Shown here: in pieces, positions 29,227-40,915 of the stretch
Layout of the letters: every line of letters starts with the position of its first letter
Position numbering within the stretch: position 1 is the first letter of the stretch
Origin: Aspergillus flavus
Lineage: Eukaryota > Ascomycota > Eurotiomycetes > Eurotiales > Aspergillaceae
DNA length: 64,000 nucleotides
NCBI RefSeq assembly: GCF_009017415.1
Contig: NC_092407.1
Coordinates: forward strand, 3,410,001 to 3,474,000
Direction: 5' to 3'
Position numbers and translations under genes: made by a program
The notes under the pieces: generated by a model
The model's input: the letters and a program-made list of their open reading frames with translations, nothing else
The model's database searches: none
What the model was told of the DNA's origin: nothing

Positions 29227-30705
29227 ATGAGCACGGAAAACAAGATGCGCGCGGTGGTGTTTCACAGCCCTTATAAAGTGGCCGTTGAAGAACGACCAAT
29301 CCCCAAGATCCAAGATTCGGGAGATATTGTCGTTAAAGTAACATATACTGCGCTTTGTGGAAGGTAGGGCAACGACGGCATCCGGATTCCTCCGTTTTAC
29401 GCTTTAGACAATCGGCTGCTAACTATTGCAGTGATCTCCACACATTTCGTGGAATTGAACCCGCCGGTACGGGGTTCGTTATGGGCCATGAAGTTACTGG
29501 TGAGGTTGTTGAAGTCGGAAGTGGCGTTAAATCCATTCAGAAGGGTGATATGGTCGTGAGTGCTTTTACGACTTCTTGGTAAGTAATCGCTACATAATTT
29601 TGGGGGATCGACAGAGGTCTGCGTTAGGGATGTTAAATGCAAGAAAGCTGTTCTAGGTGTCGGAAAGTGTCTCTTTAGGTGTATGCTAACTATGGTCATA
29701 GTGGCGAATGTTTTTACTGCAAGCAAGGGTTCTCCTCTCGCTGTGAGAAGAGTGTGCTTTTCGGGTGTGATCATTTGGATGGAGCACAGGCCGAATACGT
29801 GAGTAACTTCGTCATAGGCTTACAATCTACGGAAGGTCTGATGGTGACGGTCCCTGTTAGGTCCGCATCCCAAATGCAGACGGAACGGTGATGAAAGCCC
29901 CCGAAGGTGTCGAGGAAAAATACCTCGTGCTCATGGCAGACATTTTCCCGACGGGCTACTTTGCGGCCAGCAATGCCTTCAAGGGATACACCCCGGAGCA
30001 AATCTCCGAGCAGACAGTCGTACTAATCGGCTGCGGACCGGTCGGACTCTGCGCACTGATCAATGCCCTGGAGTTCAAGCCCAAGCATCTCCTTGCTGTG
30101 GACTCCATTCCGTCAAGACTTGAGCTCGCAAGATCCCTTGGGGCAGAGCCTTGGAACTTCCAGCAAGACCGGGAAGGGTTGGACAAGCGGGTGAAAGAGC
30201 TGACGAATGGAAGGGGTGCAGACGCTGTGATTGAAGTAGTTGGTTTGAGCCCGGCACTGAGGACAGGCTTTGATCTGCTGCGTCCTTGGGGGACGATCAG
30301 TAGCGTCGGAGTTCACAATGGAGAAGTAAGGACTTCCGGGCAATACAGCCTTACGCTTTGGTGTCGTACTATGCTAATTTTTCGTAGATTCCATGGGCTG
30401 GAAACGATGCATATGACAAGAATCTGAGAATCCAAATGGGTCGATGCCCCGTGAGGTCGGTATCACCTCAAGCGTTGGATGTCTTGAAAAAGAACCAACA
30501 TAAACTAGGGTGGGTCTTTCTCTCTCTTTTTATTTATTTTTCTCTTCCCCCTCCCTCGTTGTTGGTGAAGGTATGCATATCTAACGAAATGAGTGGAATA
30601 AGATTCATGGCGGACAAGATCATGCCACTGTCTCAAGCTGTAGAAGGCTATGAGCTTTTCAATGCAATGAAAGTTCAGAAGGTGATTTTCAAAGCCGGAG
30701 AATAA
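29227..30705 (+). CDS. Zinc-dependent medium-chain alcohol dehydrogenase
   Basis: NAD(P)-dependent MDR-family dehydrogenase. Exons 29227-29363, 29432-29578, 29702-29798, 29861-30325, 30388-30509 and 30603-30705; 356 aa, all junctions in frame. The catalytic zinc site is visible in TALCGSDLH and VMGHEVTGEV. The structural zinc loop is complete after splicing (CGECFYCKQGFSSRC). The Rossmann fold has VVLIGCGPVGLCAL, then LLAVDSIPSRLELARSLGA, where the Asp after the second strand suggests NAD rather than NADP. The C-terminus is FMADKIMPLSQAVEGYELF. The last intron (30510-30602) ends in an unusual AATAAG acceptor. Substrate unknown; it resembles threonine/sorbitol-type and glutathione-independent formaldehyde-type MDR enzymes. 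No linked pathway genes are adjacent. Confidence 0.9.
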
Positions 30706-31871
30706 GTGCGGACCCAATGAAGGAATGAATGGTCGATAGCCTTGATGTTTTGAAGATTATTTGGGTGATTTCACGTATAGGTAGGCGGTGGTGTAAATAG
30801 TGGGGCGACCTATCTGCTGTTGCAAATAAACATGTGGATAAGTTTACTTGGTGCAAGGAAGTTCTATAGTCATCAAGGCACTCTTGATGGTTTGGTTTGT
30901 TGGTTTGTTTAAAATAGAAATCAATTATTGGTGGTATATTTCAGTGGTGAACCAAGCTGGTTAGCAATGAATGGGTAGTAAATGAGTGAACTTGAAAGAG
31001 AAAAGGTTGGCGATACGTAACAAATTGAATCTCAACCAAAGAAAACACCACTAAAGGAGGAAGACTCAATAAGATATAGAAGTAGAAGGGCATTAAATCA
31101 AATAATCGACTAAGAGTAAGTGGGAAAAGTCATGAAAAGTGCTTGTGCTCGCCCTGAGAAGAAAAAGAGAGACCCATCCAACCAGAAAGTAAACTAAGCC
31201 TAAACTTCTCATTGCTTCCGCTTGTCTCTTTCTCTCACGCTCTCTTTTTCCCTTTCCTTCTCTTCTTCCTTGACTCTTCTCTTCCCTTTCCGATCTTCAC
31301 TCTCCTCTTCAACCTTCACCTCTCTTCCGCTGCGTCTCCCTTCTTTCACCCCCTCCCTTTTCTTCTTCTTCTTCTCCTCCCCCTCTGTCTTCCGTTTCCT
31401 TTCCCTCCCGCCTACCATCGTCCCTTGTCCGTAATTCCTCCACCTCTTCCCCCGCCCGCCGAAACCCCTCTGAAATCACAGTGGTTCATTTTCCCCCTCT
31501 CCGATCACTGACTGATCCTTTATCCCCCCTCCTTCTCGGTTCCTTTTGACCATCAAATACTCTATTTCCACGCAACCTCCCGTCTTCTCGTGCGCCACCT
31601 CTCTCATCCTTGGGTAAGTAGCGGTACATCTGTGCTTGTCTATCTCATCGCGCCGTCAACCTATTACGTACATGCCTCTTTCACAACCCACCCTTTCACT
31701 CTTTGATCCAACCCCAACACTAAAAGCATGGATCTTGACCGCGCGACTTCTCTTCTTATTCATTGTTTAGATTTCTCAGCTGACTGGCGAGAAGAATCTC
31801 CGTTAAAGATATCCTGATCCTAATCATCGAAACTATCTTCGTCTAACTGATCTCTTCGCACCTTCGACATA
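30706..31871 (+). promoter_or_regulatory. Promoter and 5' leader of the KH-domain gene, pyrimidine-rich
   Basis: Bases 31205-31510 are almost pure C/T on the plus strand, a typical strong fungal promoter/transcript start. A likely 5' UTR intron starts at GGTAAGTAG (31614) and ends at TTTAG (31770) or CTCAG (31779). The long pyrimidine tract opens spurious frames on both strands. Confidence 0.5.
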
Positions 31872-33000
31872 ATGGATTCCTCCGAGCTTCACGATACCCA
31901 AGTTGTTGATGAGACTATGACTGATGCTGTCAACATGGTCGACGAGGGTGATATGGACATTACTCCGAAGACCGAAGAAGAATACGCCCAGTCGATGCTG
32001 ACCCTCCGTGCGATCGTTTCGTCTAAGGAAGCCGGCGTGATCATCGGCAAGGCCGGCAAAAATGTTGCTGACCTGCGCGACGAAACCGGTGTTAAGGCTG
32101 GTGTGAGCAAGGTTGTTCCCGGCGTCCACGACCGAGTCCTCACGGTGACCGGTCCTCTGCAAGGTACCGCTAGGGCCTACGCTTTGGTTGCCAAGGGCTT
32201 ACTAGAAGGTGCCCCGCAAATGGGTATGGGTGGCGTCGTATCAAATAACGGAACTCACCGTATGTGTATCTGATCCGTCAGTTTTCCCCGGAAAGACTAA
32301 CTAACATATGGTAGCGGTTCGCCTTCTCATTTCCCACAACCAAATGGGCACTATCATCGGACGGTCAGGCCTGAAGATCAAGCATATCCAGGATGCATCC
32401 GGTGTACGAATGGTCGCCCAGAAGGAAATGCTTCCCCAGTCGACCGAGCGGATTGTTGAAGTGCAGGGTACTCCGGAAGGCATTGAGAAGGCTGTCTGGG
32501 AAATTGGAAAATGCCTCATCGATGACTGGCAGCGGGGTACCGGTACCATCCTGTATAACCCCGCTGTGCGTGCATCTGTTGGCACTGCCCCAGTGAACCA
32601 AAACGTGGGCAATGGCTACAGCAGCCGCCCCTACAACCGTACCGGCAATGGTGCCGATTTTAGCGACCAGTCCGGTGGCTACGGCAGACGCTCCAACCCC
32701 GACACATCAAACCGTGGTTATCCCCTGGTTACCGAGGACGGCGAGGAAATCCAGACGCAAAACATCAGCATTCCTGCTGACATGGTGGGATGCATCATCG
32801 GTAGAGCTGGAAGCAAGATTACTGAGATCCGTCGGAGCTCCGGAGCGAGGATCTCGATCGCCAAGGCTCCTCACGATGATACCGGCGAGCGCATGTTCAC
32901 CATCATGGGCAGTGCCCAGGCGAATGAGAAAGCCTTGTATCTTCTGTACGAAAACCTCGAAGCCGAGAAGACCCGCCGCAGCCAACTCCCACAGGAATAA
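31872..33000 (+). CDS. Three-KH-domain RNA-binding protein (Rnc1/PBP2/PCBP-like)
   Basis: Poly(C)-binding-type RNA-binding protein. Exons 31872-32259 and 32315-33000; 357 aa, 55-nt intron. An acidic N-terminus (1-40) leads into KH1 (about 45-110, loop GKAGKN), KH2 (about 130-200, loop GRSGLK) and, after a Gly/Asn/Ser linker, KH3 (about 275-345, loop GRAGSK). All three GxxG loops are intact. Two close KH domains plus a distant third match S. pombe Rnc1 and S. cerevisiae Pbp2/Hek2, which control stability or localisation of specific mRNAs. In fission yeast the best known Rnc1 target is the MAPK-phosphatase mRNA pmp1; a phosphatase gene of that family lies 12 kb away. Confidence 0.93.
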
Positions 33001-34763
33001 ATGCCTTACATCCATTGGCCTATTCGAGAAACTCCATTCTATCATCTCGAAGACGCTCCTAGCCTCTCTCTCTTAGGAGTTTCACAGCCGCTATTGTGTT
33101 CGCCCATTCTCCTTTAATAATTTTGCTTCTTGACGTTGTCTTTTTCTACTTTTTTCGTGTTTTCGTATCGTGCAGCTTTCTTGGTTTACAAGAAGCAAGG
33201 GTTCGCTAGGACGGACTGCACATGCCTGTTTGATACCAACCCTTTACGACCTTGGTGATCGCCTTGTCTCAAAGGATCCGAGTTCGAAGGACTGACAAGG
33301 CATTGTTTTTGAAATGTCTTCCGGCTCGTTTCCTTTAGTCCCGCCTTGTCCTGCCGCTCCGCCTTCCCTCCCGAAAAAAGTGCTTCTCCACGCTTTCCTT
33401 ACCTCCTATTCTCTCGGCATCTAGTATTCACCGCATTGCTCCTCGATCCTTCCCACCTGAATCGCACTGTCTTCTTCCCGTCTAATTGAAATTGTTCTCT
33501 CGAGCAGCTTCTCAACACCGTTTACCTGACGCATCTATCTTGTGACCTATCCTGTTATTTCCTATATCTCCTTGATTCCTCAATTTCTACAGACTCACCC
33601 GACATGTATATCCAGAACCTGAGTACCTCATCCATAGTGGATTCCGAGGCTGAAGAAAACAATCTGAGGCAAATCTTGTCTGAGATCATGACAGATGGCT
33701 GATAGTAGAGCAAAGATAATGACTGTTCCTATAGCTAGGATGATCTAGATGTGAGAGCATCTTCTAACGATCTCCGATCGTCACGGAATTCAAATAAATA
33801 CAGTGGAGAAAAAAAAATAAATAAATCACAAGCAGTATGGTCTATACAAACCCAATGACGTAGATTCCTGCAGATCAGATCTTGCATACATAAAGGCGAC
33901 ATCTCTACACCCATTCGGGAAAAGCATAATTATGAAACCCTATAATTCTGTAGCTCCATACCATGACCTAAATCTACCTCCAATCACAGATCACAGAAGC
34001 ACACGACATCAACCTCGGGCATATGAGAAAATAAAACTAAAAAGATAAGGAAATAGGAAAAGGAGAAAGGGAGAGAAAATAGTAATATGAGATACGTATA
34101 TGCATAGGGAACGAATGTAAGAAAATACACTACCCCTCAACTCGGCATGTACTGTATATACATAACCTCAACTCTATCCCAAGAAAAAGGTAATGAAAAT
34201 GGAACATGACATGAAAGGGGGGAAAAAAGAAAGAAAGTATTTTGTACATTGAAATCGGGAGAAGGAAAAACACATACGCCAAAACGAACAAACGTGTCCA
34301 GGTGAGACCTTTGTACATGTACAAAATAAACAAACAAGATGTCATGAGGTTGAAATAAGGATGGGCAGGCAAATGAGCAAGTAGTTCGTCCGTGTAAGTT
34401 AGTCGCTCATGTAAGAATAGCAACTTAGCTAGATCTTTTTTTTCTCTTTCTTTTTTTTTCTCTTCTCATATAATGCGTTGTGTGCCCGTGGCATGCATGC
34501 TTTGAATCAGATACAAGACAGAATTGCGCTCGTTAGGATGGATGTACACAGAGGTGCTTCGTATGATGCATAGGTGAGGCTGAGGGCCAAAATCAAAGGG
34601 ACGCAGGAAGAAGACAAAAAATCGATTAACAAATAACTCCGGCTGATCCGTATCCAAATTTCAGGCATGAGTCGCTGCGTTAGATGAAGGGCATAAGCTA
34701 CGTTTGTTATTGTTGTACTCCAGAGCAGAAAACACCACGTGTAAACGATAAAGGGCGTAACGG
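33001..34763. other. Convergent 3' region between the KH gene and the Ser-rich gene
   Basis: 1.76 kb without a gene. The left part is a T/C-rich tail, probably a long 3' UTR of the KH gene. The right part (33800-34500) is A-rich with short domain-free frames on the minus strand. Confidence 0.5.
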
Positions 34764-37700
34764 TCAATCAATGTTGTCGTCGAAGGAATTTACTGCACCG
34801 TCGGAGATGGCCATGGGTCGTTGCCGGATGCCAAACCTCCGTGTGGTTCCAAAACTGTTCGTTCTCGGGCGCGATATAGGGGTATAACTGGCTGCTAGTT
34901 TGGCCGATGGGGCGATGATCCTTGTTTGAGATGGATCCTGTCGAGGGGAGATAGGTGCATCGTCGTTGGCTTTACCGGGGGTAGAAATCCCGGAAGGCAA
35001 CCCATACCGACGAGATCCGGCTTGGATGTTTGAACGAGATGTAGCCGGAGTCATCAAGGTTCTGCGCAGTGGGATGCCGGACTGCGAAGCAGTTGGCGTA
35101 CGGGGTTGCGGCAACTGCGACTGCTGAGATTGTGCTGAGTACCTGGGAGTCTGGTCTTGCTGAGGCTGTGGTGCTTGAGATGCAGCGAATCCCTGGGAAA
35201 ATCGCTGGCGCGGGGGTGCACGATATGCGGAGCTTTGGTTACTAATATCCGTCATGCTTCTTGATATTGACCGGCCGTGAGGGCTTCGGTGCTCGGCAGG
35301 TTCATCGTCGGTTTGCAGTCTTTGGGCCCGTAAAGACGCGAGTCGGCTTAGTCGGCTTGTGGGAAGTGAAGATCCAGGAGATTGCGTCTGTTTGGCATCG
35401 AATGTTGTATCATTACCCCAGTTAACCTCTTTATTATTTTCGCTGGGGGTATTGCCGCTCGGGTTTGCAAAACTGGACCGACGGCTTGCGGCACGAGTAC
35501 TCTGCCGACGGCTTAGACCTTCGGGTTCCTGAGTCGTACTCCGTCGATAAGGTGTTGTTGGTGTCAAAGTTTCATCATCAGCGCCAATAGGCTGCTGCGT
35601 TATCGTGTCTTCGTCAGGTTTGCTTGAGGCCTGGTGTCTACGGAGTTGTTCATCCGACAATGCAAGACAAAGCTCGGTCAATCCGCGACAAACACTATCC
35701 GCTTTTCGTCTCGATAGTCTGTCGGTCGGACCGTACCCATTCACGACGGAGATACCTCCAGACGGCGCTTTATTAGTACTTAAAGTCGTGGACAATGATA
35801 TCGCATCAGTCGCAGTAGCTTCTAAGGCCGTGAATACATCTTTGTTCAGAACAGTCTTTGCTTTGGACAAAGCAGATTGTAAAAGAGGGTGGACTGGGTT
35901 TGTGGGAGGAATGGAATCTGAGCCGGGAGACGAAGTGCTGGTTTTGTGGCCGCGCTTTGGGGAAGAGGAGACGGTTGTCACCGTAGTTGTCGCAGTGCGC
36001 GGCCGTTCGGCAGAAGCGGATGAGATAGCCTCCTGCGAAGACGGGGGCAACTTCCCGGTAAGTTCAAGTTTGCGGATCCGGGATTTAAGATCCTCAAGTT
36101 CATCCCAAACAGTAGAAGGTGCAGTGGTAGACAGTGTCGACTCGGTCCCGTCTTGTCGGGATCGATCGGGCTCGGCTCGGGGACGTTCTGTGACCTCAGA
36201 ACTGGACGGCTGTCGACTGCTTCGGATCGTCGATAGCGTTGAATGACGATACGTTCTCGGATCTGGTAATGAACCTCGTCTCTCGATGGACGTTTTCTCG
36301 GGCGAATCATCTGGGCTGATTTGGCTGAGTCTACTTCTCGGTACTCCAATAGTGGACTTGGAGCTGGAGATGAAGCCGGAATGAAGAGAACGAGAATGAT
36401 CGTCTAGTGGATGAGCGGAAGCTGAGTAGGAATATGCTAGAGAACTGCGTGGCTGGGATGGAGATCCGTTATTGGAATGCAAGGGGCTTTCGTAGGTATT
36501 CAACCGAAGTTGATCGGGGGAAGATGTGTGCTCGTTGGCGCGGGAAGTTGAAGAGCGAAAACCACTACCGGACATCCTCATTCGCGACTGTAACGTTTTC
36601 AATCTTCTCATCAGTTCACGGTCGAAAAGTTATTCAAAAATTGGCGAGACACTGGAAAGGGGGAGGGCCCATCGGAGATCCATTTGCAGGGCCATGCTCT
36701 TGTTGTTGGTATGTTCGTCTTTCAAAGCAAACAGTTACTCACCCGTCTAAGTTCTGACCGTCCAAGGGATTCGCGACGGCTTGAGTCTGACCTAGCGATA
36801 TTCAGGAAGATATCAGATCGAGCGTCATCCGCGACTGGAGTCCGATTGCCATCCTCTGTCGCGTATTTGTTGACACCGTTCACGGTGCGCCTGCGATCGT
36901 TCCCTTCGGTGTAAGTTGCTGTATACGATGGCATTCTCCTCTTTACACTTGGAAGCGTTTGCTGGGCATAAAAAGAATCTTTCCGGCGCTTTGTCGCATT
37001 GGGACTCAGTGCTTTGATGGTCGGATCAGGATCAGGGGCCAGCGCAGAATCGCTATCGTCGTCTATAGCGAGCCGGAGCGATGGGGGTAAAGAAGATGAT
37101 TCCTTTGGAGCGCGACTGTGAGACAGATTGAAGCCCTGGATTGAGCGCCGCGGTCTGTCGTACAGGAAAGTGCGCTGGGGGGTCGGCGTCGGGTTTAGAC
37201 TCGAGGGCGTGTCGATAACGGAGCTGTGCGATGCTAGGGTTCGTCTGCGATGGGGCAACTGATACTCAAAGTTGAAGCGACTCTGTGGTAATTTAGGAGC
37301 CGAAGCGACCGACGTGTGGGGTTGCGATGCAGAGGCGCCAGGGGTTTTGGATGGTGAGGAGATCATGTCTTGAGCCGTCGGGGTTGTTATTGTTGGTGAA
37401 TCGCTGGTACTGGCGGATGTTAGCGCGGTTGCGGTGCCCGTGTCACGGGGATCGTCCACAAACATGGCGCCGGGACAGTGTTGATCGAGACGGGCGAGAT
37501 GAGACTGCTGCTGGGCTGGTAGAAACCTTGTCTGAACCCCCAGAGTATTGCTCCGTGGACGTCGTGCGGGAGACTCGGTCAAAGTTGGACTAGCCAACGC
37601 CGACGAATGGTTCACCCCGGAGCCGTATACTGACGCTCTGGAAATTCGAGCCGAATTGAGAGGCGCGTCTCTCTGTGTCGCATGGATGGTCGGAAACACC

Positions 37701-37813
37701 GCAGACACGGTTTGTCGTCGTTGGGGTCGAGAGTTGGAATGATGGTTTTCGGCAGAAGGTGGGAGAGCAGACGCTGGCGTCATCCCATGCACTAGGTCGT
37801 GGGACATCTGCAT
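34764..37813 (-). CDS. Large Ser/Arg-rich low-complexity protein with a short coiled coil
   Basis: Complement of 34764-36587 and 36744... the splice itself removes 36588-36742 (155 nt), so exon 1 is 36743-37813; 964 aa. The protein is disordered, Ser/Thr/Pro/Arg-rich throughout, with many RRxS/SP sites that look like kinase targets. One structured element stands out: WDELEDLKSRIRKLELTGKLP near residue 520, a short amphipathic helix. A folded stretch follows at about residues 590-680 (HPLLQSALSKAKTVL to GLTELCLALSDEQLRRH). I have seen this helix-plus-Ser-rich layout in conserved fungal proteins of unclear function; I do not assign one. No signal peptide or membrane segment was seen. Confidence 0.85.
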
Positions 37814-40379
37814 GCTACTTCCTACACTTCTTGGTCAGGCATCCAAGGATTTCATGCACCTTCCCAGGAATCAATCAATCAGAAAATTATGACCAAAAAA
37901 AAAAGAAAATTATTCAGGGTGGAAAAAACAAAAAGGCAAAATATCGGCAAAGGATTGGTCGAGAAAGTGAGAAAATTTCATTCTATTGGTTGTGGGGATC
38001 AGGGATAAAGAGTACGCTCTTCTACTACGAAACTCTCGACCTTCAGGAGTGGTCTATCACTATCGCCTAAGGCACCGATCCTGTCCCTAATCTATATAAA
38101 TCACTACGAATTCCTATTAATAAACCTAACCATAACCCTCGTTGTGTGGACGGGAAGGGCAGGAAAAGACCCAGCCAGAAAAAAAAAAAAAAAAAAAAAA
38201 AAAAGGTACCAGGAACAGGAAATGAAGGACTCCAGTGATAAGGGTGGCTGGATTCTTCTACTGGAGACATGGTGGAGCTGCTACTAACACTCTAGTTCGG
38301 CTCCAGAACCCGGAGAAATAGTCGATTGCCTTGACGTGATATCATTCCAGATAGGATTTACGATATGATATGATAGGATTGAATGCAACTAAGGTCCCAA
38401 CCTTAGTTGAATTTTTTTATCCCCGAGGTCGTTGATGTTCTTCTGCTCCATACTTGCGTCGGATACATCCCATGCAACAACCCCCGATGGAGACATTGAA
38501 AAGACGCGCAAAATGGGGCACGGACACAAAAGATAAAAATATAAATACGAAGTAACATAACAGTCTATAGAAAGAAAGTGACTGCCGGCACTAGCCTATA
38601 CTTGACAGCACTATGGTCCAAGTTCCTATAGCAACAACCACTCATAATCTCCCATTATAGTTCAAACCCCCTGGTCCAAACACTGACTGTATAGCTTTCC
38701 GTCCATTTGGGGCGCATGTTGCGACTACCAATATTCTGATATATCTACATGTCAAACCACCTTCCCACATCTGCTTGATTCCAGTGGAAAATAATAACAA
38801 TAAAAATAAATAGCTCAATAAATTCAGTTGAAATAACGCTAGAATATCCAATGGTTCGTGGGAATAACCTCAATGTTCCCGAACATTAACTTATCTTAAA
38901 GCTAGGTAAACTTCAGCACTTGCCTCGAAAGCCAACCCAGACAGCTTCAATGAACTTACTGTAATGGCAGTAGACTTTCAAAGAAGAGAAAAAAGGACAG
39001 AAAAAAAAAATAGCAGAGCAACAAAAGAAAGCAACAGAGACTATTGAATCACGAAACAGATTTGCTGCATTCCATTACGTTGACGGTCGCTCTTTCAGAC
39101 ATACAAGGTTACCTCCCATGACACAACGATTTATATATAACGTTATTTTGATTGAATTGACTCTATATTGTACGCTCTCAGTTCATTGAGCAAGTGTCGG
39201 TCATTTTTCTATCCCCAGGTCCAGGGAGGCATTCAAGTGGCCACTGTGATCATGCCAAGATACTCTGTGTGACTCTAGCTCTAGGGAAATGTCTATTCAG
39301 CTTTCCTGTTCGTGTCTTTCTCTCTTGAAAATGTGGGAATACGTGCTAAACATACAATCCGAACACAAGGACTCATAGCTAAACAATACTGACACGCCTG
39401 TGTACAAAAATTTACCTCGCCTCGCTTCTACCCTTGTCGAATGGACAGAGGAAACCCGCAATGCCCCCCGATCCGCGTCTTTACCGATACTTGGGAACCC
39501 TGAGAACGAGAAGTTGATATTAATAGCTACTTCAATGTAGATGAAACAAGTTGTCAGCATGTTTTGTTTGAGACCCAACGTGTGTCATCCTTCCGCATGA
39601 AATACGATGCACCAGGCGCGACGTTCGGCTATAACTGAAAGCAACATTAGAGCATGGTTTCCGGGATTGAAACTTTTGCGACTGTAGGGAGATAGCAGTG
39701 CCTTGCTATTGTTATGTTGTTGACCTGTTTAATGCGGAAAGTGTCTAGAAACAACAACTCCAGATATAGCCAGCTCTTTCTTGCTATAGTTTACAAGACG
39801 ACTGGCCACATTAAAGATGTGAACAGTATGGAAAAGACAAAAAGAAGAGGGCAAAGGACGAAAGAGCATGCTAAAGTAGTGCGCCGAAGCCTTATCACAA
39901 TAAATCAAGTCATCAGACGTTGTCATAGATATCGAAACGCTTGCACCAATCCCATGGATACAGAATCAATGACCTCGTGTCAGAAAACTCGCGACTAGCC
40001 TCCTGAAACGTGTCTATGGCGTTGTATGCATGTGAACCAACCGTTCTTGACCTGATCTCCGATGCAAAACAAGCAGGGTTCGCTTGCGCAACGACCAGAC
40101 GGTGACCAAATGCTCGGCCGTTGCAATTACGGGTATATACTCCGGAGTAGCTCAGCTAAAATAGTCAGAGGCAGAAGTGGGTATAGGGCTAAGGATCCCG
40201 GGTAGAAAAGTTTTTAGTCTTCGCGGTGATCTGAAACAAGCGTCCAGCACTTGAAGATTTGATATCGAATTTTCCCATCAATACATGAACTAATCATATT
40301 TACAGGACAAGTCGAGAGACAAGAATGGACAATTGCATGTATGAACCCTTTTACTGCCCGTGGTCGAGCGATCCGTGGA
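37814..40379. other. Gene-poor region upstream of the Ser-rich gene
   Basis: 2.5 kb of AT-rich DNA with short frames only. It has a 26-base A run (38179-38204) and TACTCCGGAGTA at 40138-40149. It probably contains the promoter and leader of the Ser-rich gene on its left side. Confidence 0.45.
38179..38204. repeat. 26-base A run
   Basis: Uninterrupted A tract on the plus strand in noncoding DNA, about 370 bp upstream of the Ser-rich gene start. Confidence 0.9.
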
Positions 40380-40915
40380 TTAGGGCAAAGCTAGGCGAAA
40401 CTTGACACTGTGCGCATCGTGGTACAAACTGGCTAAATTATGTGGGGTATCCAACAGTCTCTGTGTCTCCGCCTAATGAAGGAAAAAGAAAACATTCTAG
40501 GAGTATACATGAGGCATTTACTTACACAAAGTCTGTAGATATGGACCATGGTAAGTGGGCGATTATCTGGATTTGCCTCTAGGCGATAATCAACCTGAGG
40601 AATTGTCTCAGATCGGGTGATTCGGTGGCCTATGACCATAAGCACTATGTGAACAAGGCAGCACAATAATTTATATTGCTCAAATATATGAATCACGAGA
40701 TAATACGGCACTAAGGAGGCACTGTCATGGGAAGCTGCCTGCACGGTTGTCATACCCATGCCTTTCTTTTCCTTTTCTGGCCCTGGCCCCTTCGCATATA
40801 AAGCCTTTAATTCCACTGATGACCATGGCTCGAACCGATGTGCTCGTCTGGGATAATCGCTAAATGCTAATAAAACGTTTCGACGAAACGACCCCACAAC
40901 ATTCAAAGGTGTCAC
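40380..40915 (-). CDS. Hypothetical small protein, two exons
   Basis: Not recognised. Complement of 40380-40472 and 40526-40915; 160 aa. The continuous frame from 40915 passes an ideal short intron (40473-40525, 53 nt: GTAAGT donor, T/C-rich tract, CATTAG acceptor). Removing it replaces a low-complexity tail by AETQRLLDTPHNLASLYHDAH and a stop, which looks much more like protein. The segment WSSVELKALYAKGPGPEKEKKG is basic. The middle (LVIHIFEQYKLLCCLVHIVLMVIG) is hydrophobic and might hide a further intron. No family assignment. Its position in a gene-poor stretch and the modest length leave real doubt. Confidence 0.42.

Noticed and set aside
35605..36246. 213-codon plus-strand reading frame
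   Set aside because: Entirely antisense to the Ser-rich coding exon and made of its mirrored Ser/Arg codons; no domain.
40826..40850. T-arm-like string CATCGGTTCGAGCC on the minus strand
   Set aside because: No D-arm or acceptor stem at the right distances; it falls inside the small hypothetical reading frame.
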